From Planctomycetia bacterium (lineage in GTDB: Bacteria > Planctomycetota > Planctomycetia > Gemmatales > Gemmataceae), in the NCBI GenBank assembly GCA_022616395.1, contig JAKEEV010000465.1, positions 1 through 19,251 on the forward strand: DNA of 19,251 nt, read 5' to 3'. The position numbers and the translations under genes were made by a program. Of this stretch, positions 1 to 4,894 are shown in pieces. Positions within the stretch are counted from its first letter, which is position 1; every line of letters begins with the position of its first letter. A model generated the notes under the pieces. It had not been told where the DNA came from, made no database searches, and saw nothing but the letters and a program-made list of their open reading frames with translations.

Positions 1-3
1 CAG

Positions 4-124
4 CGCTCCCTGACGGTCGCGGCTCCGACAAAGACACGCTCCCTGACGGTCGCGGCTCCGACAAAGACACGCTCCCTGACGGTCGCGGCTCCGACAAAGA
101 CACGCTCCCTGACGGTCGCGGCTC
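4..124. repeat. 33-bp tandem repeat, 3.7 copies
   Basis: Three identical 33-bp units start at 4, 37 and 70, and a 22-bp partial copy occupies 103-124. Each unit begins CGCTCCCTGACGGTCGCGG. The first 22 bases of the unit match 20 of 22 positions of the palindrome arm at 18972-18997, read on the opposite strand, so this looks like a local amplification of a dispersed intergenic repeat. The array lies just past the 3' end of the minus-strand gene at 152-1312. It may extend beyond the window edge. Confidence 0.95.
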
Positions 125-151
125 TGATGTGTGCCGCTCGGCTCGCGGCAC

Positions 152-1312
152 CTACTTCAGCTCTTCCAGCCGCGCGCGCAGCCACGTTGAGAACCTCACG
201 CAACCGCGAGGCGTCAGGTGAATCAAATCAGCGAAGTGTTCGTCGGTGAGCCAGGTTTGCTCGCACACAGCGCGGATCACGCGCAGCTTGCGCGTGCGCT
301 CAACTTCCGCCAGGCGCGCGCGATACTCAGAGAACGCTTCGGGGAATTTCGCTTCCAGATCGGCCGTCACCGGCATGTCAACGAGGATGAGTTCAACTCC
401 ACGATCCTCGCACCAGTCGATGAGTTTGTGCAGGTATTTCAGGTGCGAGCCGGTGCGGTAGCGATCGAGGTAGTTGAACGGGCTGGGCGGCTGGCCGAAG
501 AGCTTCAAGTGGTCGTAACGCACACGCGAGTACCCCCGGTGTGGGGCATAGCCAGTGCCGCGAGCAAGATTGTCGGCGTGTTCGCGCAGTTCGTCTGCTT
601 CCTTCTTCGTTTCGGGGCATGAGCCGGGCATCAACTGGTCGGCTTGGGTCGCGGCCCACATGCGCATTGCGTGGCGATAGCGATAAATGCTCGACGCTTT
701 ACCGAACTGGGCTTCGATGTAGTGCCGGATGATCCACTCACTCGCATCGGGGCGCGTTTGCACCACTTCGAGCACATCGTCTCGATTGAACAGCGAGTGA
801 ACGGCGTGAGGTTCTCCGCGGCTGTCGTTGAGATCGCTGGCGGTGATGCCGTAGACCAGCATGCGGGGCGGTGTGGGGCAGGCGCGGAGAGTCGCGAAGT
901 AGAAATCGGTCGTTGTGCCTCCGGAGAGACCCACCGCGTAGACATTGGCGAGCGGTCGCCCGCGCCACATCACGCCCGCAATCAGCGTGGGGTCGATTCC
1001 TTCACCCACCGGAGACGCTCCGATGAATACCACGTCGCGCGGTTGCTCGGAACAGCCCTTGATGCGCGCTCGGTAGTCATCAGGTGAATACTGTTCCCAG
1101 AGAGGAGCGAGTAACCCCACGCCGTAATCCGCCAGGAACAATAAGAACACGAACACCAGCACCGCGCGGTTTCGTTTCGTGAAACCCGGTGCGCGTGCGG
1201 CTGGTGTGGGCGTTTCGACAAGCACAACGCTTTTCACGACGGGAGCGGTCGCGGGCGCTTGCGCTTGTGGAAGCGGTTTCAATGTTCTGGGTGCTGAGAG
1301 CACGTCGGCCAT
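152..1312 (-). CDS. membrane-anchored SGNH/GDSL-like hydrolase or acyltransferase partner
   Basis: The 386-residue protein has a Pro/Ala-rich cytoplasmic N-terminus, one strong membrane segment at about residues 50-70, and an extracytoplasmic domain. A block-I-like motif GASPVGEG (candidate nucleophile Ser100) and a terminal D-x-x-H motif (DLIH, Asp362/His365) fit the SGNH fold as seen in DltD, AlgX/AlgJ and DUF1574-type proteins. Known relatives often act with MBOAT acyltransferases on cell-surface polymers; no MBOAT gene is visible here, though one could lie left of the window. The ATG at 1312 has no strong Shine-Dalgarno sequence. The leader contains a hairpin at 1352-1372. The gene is divergent from the one at 1813. 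The SGNH assignment rests on motifs only, and the substrate is unknown. Confidence 0.7.
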   Translation of the reverse strand: MADVLSAPRTLKPLPQAQAPATAPVVKSVVLVETPTPAARAPGFTKRNRAVLVFVFLLFLADYGVGLLAPLWEQYSPDDYRARIKGCSEQPRDVVFIGASPVGEGIDPTLIAGVMWRGRPLANVYAVGLSGGTTTDFYFATLRACPTPPRMLVYGITASDLNDSRGEPHAVHSLFNRDDVLEVVQTRPDASEWIIRHYIEAQFGKASSIYRYRHAMRMWAATQADQLMPGSCPETKKEADELREHADNLARGTGYAPHRGYSRVRYDHLKLFGQPPSPFNYLDRYRTGSHLKYLHKLIDWCEDRGVELILVDMPVTADLEAKFPEAFSEYRARLAEVERTRKLRVIRAVCEQTWLTDEHFADLIHLTPRGCVRFSTWLRARLEELK

Positions 1313-1351
1313 CCGTGGCTGAGAATGAGGGCGAAGTGTTGCACATTTCGC

Positions 1352-1381
1352 AGACTCGCGGAAGGCGAGTCTTCAGAGTAG
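1352..1381 (-). repeat. small REP-like hairpin in gene leader
   Basis: AGACTCGC (1352-1359) and GCGAGTCT (1365-1372) form a perfect 8-bp stem with a 5-nt loop. The adjoining sequence, read on the minus strand, is CTACTCTGAA (1381-1372). The same 10-mer adjoins two of the REP-like copies, at 3171-3180 and 3270-3279, which suggests a common family or insertion context. The hairpin lies in the presumed 5' leader of the minus-strand gene starting at 1312. Confidence 0.6.
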
Positions 1382-1413
1382 TTTTGTGAGAGAAGTTTGT
1401 GGAAGTGGGAAAG

Positions 1414-1482
1414 AACCCCCCCTCACCCGCCGCTTATCGCGGAGCGAAGCGCGTCAGTCGTAACGGCGGGTGAGGGGGGTTT
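1414..1482. repeat. long palindrome with 16-bp arms
   Basis: CCCCCCTCACCCGCCG at 1417-1432 pairs perfectly with its complement at 1464-1479, around a 31-nt GC-rich loop that has its own CGCGGAGCGAAGCGCG symmetry. The arms continue imperfectly to 1414 and 1482. With no gene end nearby on either strand, a terminator role is unlikely. It looks like a dispersed intergenic repeat. Confidence 0.8.
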
Positions 1483-1696
1483 CTAACTCAACCCAACCCC
1501 GTGACGTCTTAGCGCAGACGCTCGACTTTCTTTCACAGGCGAGTTTCGCACAATTGTGTGTCCTATTTCGTATTGGCGATGGGGAACTCTTCCCGTTGCT
1601 TGCGCTCCGAGTTCACCCAGGGTTTTCCCCTCTCTCGCCCTTGCTTCCGGAATTGGTCCGGGTAGAACAATTGGAACGTCAACCTGTCCGAGTGGA

Positions 1697-1786
1697 GTTT
1701 GAGGCGGATTGGTGTGTTAATGGTGTTTGGGCCGAAAGGCAATGAAGACACGACCCAAACACCAGACACACCAATCCGCCTCAAAC
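1697..1786. repeat. imperfect inverted repeat, core-plus-arms type
   Basis: A 21-bp arm (1697-1717, GTTTGAGGCGGATTGGTGTG...) pairs perfectly with 1766-1786. After a 3-nt by 1-nt interruption, a further 11-bp stem follows: TGGTGTTTGGG at 1721-1731 with 1754-1764. On the minus strand the loop reads GTGTCTTCATTGCCTTTC, which resembles the core in the elements near 4844, 11354, 16132 and 16888. The element sits 27 nt upstream of the GTG start at 1813. Confidence 0.85.
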
Positions 1787-1812
1787 GGCTCTGGCCCGCT
1801 GGAGGTCCATCC

Positions 1813-2871
1813 GTGCCTCGCATCCGTCTATTCGTCGCCGCGCTTTTGTGCGTTGGTCTGGCCGCCACCATCGGCGCTCAGGACCGCAAGTTTGATTTGA
1901 AGTTCAAGGACAAGGACAAACTCGTCCCGTTCTACCAGGAAATGAAGACCGACGTCACACAGATCATCCAGGTGCAAGGGCAACCTCTCACCCAGAACCA
2001 GAAGAGCACCTTCTGGTTCCAGTGGACGCCACTCTCCGAGGAGAAGGCGAAGGAAGGGAACGAGGAATATACCCGCTGGAAGGTGAAGCAGAAGATCGAG
2101 GGGCTGAAGATGGAGATTGACATCTCCGGCAACCAGATCGTCTACGATTCGACCAAGGCAGATACCACCGGCAGCGCTGGCAACCCCGGCCTGCTGGAGT
2201 TCTTCAAGAACCTCAAGGACGCGGAGTTCACCGTTACCCTCGGCAAGAACTACAAGGTCGAGAAGGTGGACGAAGAGGACAAGAAAAAGTTCATCGCCAA
2301 GCTCAGCGCCGGCAGCGCGCAGATGGAAAGCCTTCTCAAGAAGGTCATGACGGATGAGGCTCTCAAGGAAATGGCCGACCCCACCTACAAACTCTTCCCG
2401 CCGGATGGAGCCGCCAAGAAGAAGGGCGACAAGTGGGAGCGGAAGACCATGCTGCCACTTGGCCCGGTCGGCACCTACGAACTGACCTACAAGTTCACCT
2501 ATGCCGAACCCGACAAGGATGGTGCCAGAAAGGACATGGACAAGATTGAGGTGGAAACCTTCATCACCTACGCGGCACCCAAGGAGAACCCCGAAGGGCT
2601 TCTCTTCCGCATCAAGGACGGCAGCAAGCTGGTGACGGATACATCCGGTACTCCTCCCGGCAACAAGGGTGTGATCTACTACGACCCCAAGAACCAGCGG
2701 ATCGACTACGCCGAGATCAAGATCAAACTCAAGGGCGAACTGATCGTCACCATCGGCGGCACCGACACAAAAGCAGAACTGACCCAGGAGCAGAAGACGG
2801 TGATCCAGACGAAGGATACTTCCTTCTTGCCCGGCGCAACGCCGGCTCCTCCGCCTCCGCCGCCGAAGTAA
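1813..2871 (+). CDS. secreted lysine-rich protein, DUF6263-like
   Basis: I start this gene at the GTG at 1813. GGAGG (1801-1805) lies 7 nt upstream, and translation from there gives a clean signal peptide (MPRIRLFVAALLCVGLAATIGAQ). The reading frame is open back to an ATG at 1699, but that ATG lies inside the inverted repeat and its extra residues look non-genic. The 352-residue product is exported, charged and Lys/Asp-rich in its first half, has no cysteines or visible catalytic motif in the mature part, and ends in a run of prolines. The beta-rich, T/K-rich pattern recalls DUF6263-type planctomycete exported proteins; that is a resemblance, not a confirmed match. A factor-independent terminator follows directly, so it is probably monocistronic. 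Function unknown. Confidence 0.8.
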   Translation: MPRIRLFVAALLCVGLAATIGAQDRKFDLKFKDKDKLVPFYQEMKTDVTQIIQVQGQPLTQNQKSTFWFQWTPLSEEKAKEGNEEYTRWKVKQKIEGLKMEIDISGNQIVYDSTKADTTGSAGNPGLLEFFKNLKDAEFTVTLGKNYKVEKVDEEDKKKFIAKLSAGSAQMESLLKKVMTDEALKEMADPTYKLFPPDGAAKKKGDKWERKTMLPLGPVGTYELTYKFTYAEPDKDGARKDMDKIEVETFITYAAPKENPEGLLFRIKDGSKLVTDTSGTPPGNKGVIYYDPKNQRIDYAEIKIKLKGELIVTIGGTDTKAELTQEQKTVIQTKDTSFLPGATPAPPPPPPK

Positions 2872-2896
2872 CGCATTCAGCGGCCGAGACTCCACT

Positions 2897-2928
2897 CCGC
2901 CCGGCCTTGTGCCGGGCGGTTTTGTTTT
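2897..2928 (+). terminator. rho-independent terminator
   Basis: CCGCCCGGC (2897-2905) and GCCGGGCGG (2911-2919) form a perfect 9-bp stem with a 5-nt loop, followed by TTTTGTTTT. It begins 26 nt after the stop codon of the gene ending at 2871. Confidence 0.85.
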
Positions 2929-2932
2929 CATC

Positions 2933-2988
2933 GTAGTCCTCACGCTCCGCGTGAGGTGAAAAGACCTCACGCGGAGCGTGAGGACTAC
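2933..2988. repeat. inverted REP pair (REPIN-like), family 1
   Basis: A 25-bp unit at 2933-2957 consists of a GTAG head, then T, then stem CCTCACGC, loop TCC, stem GCGTGAGG, then T. It is repeated exactly in reverse complement at 2964-2988, with a 6-nt spacer. GTAG-headed hairpins in inverted pairs are the classical bacterial REP/BIME layout. Further copies lie at 3034, 3150, 3249 and 15190. Confidence 0.9.
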
Positions 2989-3033
2989 ATTCTTGAAAGC
3001 CATAGCATGTCGGTATGGGTGATTTGGGTGATT

Positions 3034-3058
3034 GTAGTCCTCACGCTCCGCGTGAGGT
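3034..3058 (+). repeat. REP family 1 copy
   Basis: This is an exact 25-bp copy of the unit at 2933, with the GTAG head at 3034-3037 and forward orientation. It is followed by a CGCCGCTTCGCGGCG hairpin at about 3059-3074. Confidence 0.9.
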
Positions 3059-3129
3059 CGCCGCTTCGCGGCGGAGATTCACCCGCTCAGGTTTCCCCCC
3101 GACTCGATACCCTCGCGGTTCGCCAAAAC

Positions 3130-3281
3130 TTTCGCTCGCTGCGCTCGCGACCTCACGCGGAGCGTGAGGACTACTCTGAAAGCGTCTCACGCGGAGCGTG
3201 AGGCCGCCGCGAAGCGGCGGGAATTTCTTTTCGCTCGCGTTGCTCGCGACCTCCCGCGGAGCGTGAGGACTACTCTGAAAA
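3130..3281. repeat. duplicated ~52-bp segment carrying REP family 1 copies
   Basis: Two segments, about 3130-3181 and 3229-3280, share TTTCGCTCGC, a GCTCGCGACCTC stretch, the reverse-oriented REP unit (3150-3174; 3249-3273 with one A-to-C change in the stem) and the trailing CTACTCTGAAA. Between them is a degenerate stem, CTCACGCGGAGCGTGAG (3186-3202), without the GTAG head, joined to a GCCGCCGCGAAGCGGCGG hairpin (3203-3220). The block fills the gap before the gene at 3321. I see no gene in it. Confidence 0.85.
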
Positions 3282-3320
3282 CAACGGCACCCAGCGAATG
3301 CCTCCGACTCTGGTGCTTCC

Positions 3321-4193
3321 ATGCGTATCGCGATTCTCGGAGCTGCCGGGCAACTCGGTCGCGATCTCTGCCCGCGACTCGCCTCGCTGGGCGAAGTCAT
3401 TCCGCTGTCGCGCGCTGACATTGACCTCAGACTGGCAGAGAACATCGTTCCGACACTGACGAAGCATCAGCCCGATGTGCTGGTGAACTGTGCCGCTTAC
3501 AACTTCGTCGATAAGGCTGAAACCGAACGGGACACCGCGAGCCTCGTGAACGCCTTCGGCTTACAAATCCTTGCGCAAGAGTGCGCGGTGGTCGATTGCA
3601 AGCTCGTTCATTTCAGTACCGATTACGTCTTCGGTCAGAATGCGACACGCGCAACACCCTACCGCGAGGACGATTCACCTGGTCCGATTAGTGTCTACGG
3701 GTGGAGTAAGCGCTTTGGGGAGCGCGATGTCGAGTCCGCGTCTCGTGAGCATCTCGTCATTCGCACTTGCGGGCTGTATGGCGTGTGGGGAAGCGGAGGG
3801 AAGGGCGGGAACTTTGTTGAGACGATGTTGCGGCTGGTGGGCGAAGGAAAACCGATTCGAGTCGTCCACGACCAGCGCTGTACGCCAAGTTACACCGTTG
3901 ATGTTGCCTCCGCGACCACGGAACTGATCGCACGCGGGGCCACGGGACTGTTCCATGTCACCAACAGCGGCGATTGCACCTGGTATGAGTTTGCGCAGGA
4001 GATTTTCCGGCAGTCCGAGTTGAAACCCGATCTCACTCCCATCATCAGCGCCGAATATGGCGCGGTTGCGAAACGCCCGGCTTATAGCGTGCTTTCCACC
4101 GCCAAACTCGCGTCCGTTCTCGGTTCTCCTCTGCGTTCCTGGCAAGACGCTCTGGCCGCGTATCTTGCTGAACGGCAACAGAAACCCACCTGA
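3321..4193 (+). CDS. rfbD: dTDP-4-dehydrorhamnose reductase
   Basis: The 290-residue protein has the normal RfbD/RmlD length. It begins with the Rossmann nucleotide-binding motif GAAGQLG and contains the family motif STDYVFG and the catalytic Y-x3-K (YGWSK, Tyr126/Lys130). The family reduces dTDP-4-dehydro-L-rhamnose to dTDP-L-rhamnose with NAD(P)H, the last step of the precursor pathway for surface polysaccharide rhamnose. The usual partners rfbA, rfbB and rfbC are not adjacent; the gene stands alone between the REP cluster and the feo operon. No clear ribosome binding site precedes the ATG. An extended SDR with another nucleotide-sugar substrate is possible but less likely. Confidence 0.9.
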   Translation: MRIAILGAAGQLGRDLCPRLASLGEVIPLSRADIDLRLAENIVPTLTKHQPDVLVNCAAYNFVDKAETERDTASLVNAFGLQILAQECAVVDCKLVHFSTDYVFGQNATRATPYREDDSPGPISVYGWSKRFGERDVESASREHLVIRTCGLYGVWGSGGKGGNFVETMLRLVGEGKPIRVVHDQRCTPSYTVDVASATTELIARGATGLFHVTNSGDCTWYEFAQEIFRQSELKPDLTPIISAEYGAVAKRPAYSVLSTAKLASVLGSPLRSWQDALAAYLAERQQKPT

Positions 4194-4269
4194 GCACACT
4201 TCGGAACTTCCCGCATTTCGCCGCTTTTCGTTCGCATGCTCTTGACGCCAACCCCAGACGTTGCGAAAC

Positions 4270-4289
4270 TGTAATGAGACAGAATCTCA
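4270..4289 (+). promoter_or_regulatory. candidate Fur-like operator at the feo promoter
   Basis: The palindrome TGAGACAGAATCTCA (4275-4289) has 5-bp arms TGAGA/TCTCA. The 7-1-7 geometry resembles Fur boxes of the TGAGAAT-N-ATTCTCA type. It abuts a -10-like TGTAAT at 4270-4275 and lies 34 nt before feoA. The nearest -35-like TTGACG (4242-4247) is 22 nt away from that -10, too far for a standard promoter, so the promoter itself is uncertain. Iron-dependent repression of feo by Fur or a DtxR-type regulator is well known elsewhere; here it is inferred. Confidence 0.4.
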
Positions 4290-4323
4290 ATAAGCCGACG
4301 CGTATTCGGGACGGAAAACGCCC

Positions 4324-4551
4324 ATGTTGATGCCCCTGGACATGCTGCAAGCCGGTGAGTGGGCCGAGGTTGCCGAAGTGACCGGCCAACCCGCGTGGGT
4401 TGGTCGACTTGCGGAACTTGGCATCCGTCAGGGATGCCGATTACAGGTCGTTCAACCTGGTTCGCCATGCTTGCTGAACGTCTCCGGCTGCAAGCTCTGT
4501 TTGCGCGGCGGGGAATGTTCGCAGATTCTCGTCCGGCCCGTGGGTGAGTGA
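4324..4551 (+). CDS. feoA: FeoA-domain protein, Cys-rich
   Basis: The 75-residue protein is a single SH3-like FeoA domain. The pattern LAELGIRQGCRLQVVQPGSP, followed by a final strand region ending SQILV, is typical. FeoA is a small cytoplasmic partner of the FeoB ferrous iron transporter. It carries five cysteines (38, 49, 56, 59 and 65), four of them in the last third, with KLCLRGGECSQI where most family members have an LSLRR-type stretch. The start could also be the ATG at 4333. The stop TGA (4549-4551) shares its last base with the ATG of the next gene, which indicates translational coupling. Confidence 0.88.
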   Translation: MLMPLDMLQAGEWAEVAEVTGQPAWVGRLAELGIRQGCRLQVVQPGSPCLLNVSGCKLCLRGGECSQILVRPVGE

Positions 4552-4811
4552 TGCCCACGCTCGCGGAGTTGTCGCCCGGTCAGCGGGGCGAGGTGCTTTC
4601 CGTCACCGGCGATCCGGCACTTGTGCAGCGGCTCTACGAACTGGGTTTGCTCGAAGGCGAGCAAGTGGAAGTGGTCGCGCTGGCCCCGCTCGGCGACCCA
4701 ATCGAGATTCGTCTGGGAAACTCCCGCCTCACTCTCCGCCGCGCGGAAGCGGCGGGCATCGCCGTCCAACTCCTTGAAACGCGGAACTCGGAGCGCGGAA
4801 CGCGGAACTGA
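4551..4811 (+). CDS. feoA: FeoA-domain protein, second copy
   Basis: The 86-residue protein has the canonical FeoA pattern: LYELGLLEGEQVEVVALAPL, then GDPIEIRLGNSRLTLRRAEA. I chose the ATG at 4551, which overlaps the preceding stop as TGATG; a GTG at 4548 is in frame just before it. Two FeoA proteins ahead of feoB is a known variant arrangement. The last ten or so residues (from about 77, ending NSERGTRN) are encoded by the left arm of a repeat element (4780-4799 and onward), so the natural C-terminus was probably altered by repeat insertion. The gap to feoB is 83 nt and is filled by that element. Confidence 0.88.
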   Translation: MPTLAELSPGQRGEVLSVTGDPALVQRLYELGLLEGEQVEVVALAPLGDPIEIRLGNSRLTLRRAEAAGIAVQLLETRNSERGTRN

Positions 4812-4878
4812 AAACCATCAGACACCAGCCCAATACCTGAATCGGGTTCTGTCTTCACTCCGCGTTCCGAGTTCCGCG
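4780..4878. repeat. inverted heptamer-arm element between feoA and feoB
   Basis: CGCGGAACTCGGAGCGCGGA (4780-4799) pairs with 4859-4878 at 19 of 20 positions. The left arm is built of GCGGAAC-like heptamers and continues to 4809. The loop contains GGGTTCTGTCTTC (4844-4856) and, on the opposite strand, CTGGTGTCTGATGG, both resembling the shared core seen near 16132 and 16888. It overlaps the 3' end of the second feoA. Confidence 0.8.
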
Positions 4879-4894
4879 CTCCGCGCTTCCAACC

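Larger units (their letters stand above)
1313..1812. other. repeat-rich divergent intergenic region
   Basis: This 500-bp region separates two divergent genes and should hold both promoters. It contains a small hairpin (1352-1372), a long palindrome (1414-1482) and an imperfect hairpin (1697-1786), each listed separately. Between the last two I see only a perfect 10-bp palindrome, CACAATTGTG, at 1549-1558, which could be an operator but is unsupported. I see no convincing gene and no promoter I would defend. Confidence 0.6.

Noticed and set aside
4..124. Possible CRISPR array at the window start
   Set aside because: The units are contiguous 33-bp tandem copies with no variable spacers, and no cas gene is present.
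1549..1558. CACAATTGTG operator
   Set aside because: A 10-bp palindrome is short, no second copy was seen near either start, and no regulator is adjacent.
1699..1812. Upstream ATG extension of the secreted protein at 1813
   Set aside because: The ATG is inside an inverted repeat, whereas GTG at 1813 has GGAGG at good spacing and gives a signal peptide.
1828..3003. Long minus-strand open frame opposite the secreted lysine-rich protein
   Set aside because: Its translation is a Leu/Val/Asp-rich low-complexity product, as expected opposite a Lys/Glu-rich GC-biased gene. It spans the terminator and REP copies, and the plus strand has a good start, signal peptide and terminator.
2933..3281. Possible CRISPR or phage attachment region
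   Set aside because: Copies alternate in orientation with irregular spacing and carry GTAG heads, which fits REP elements. No integrase is nearby.
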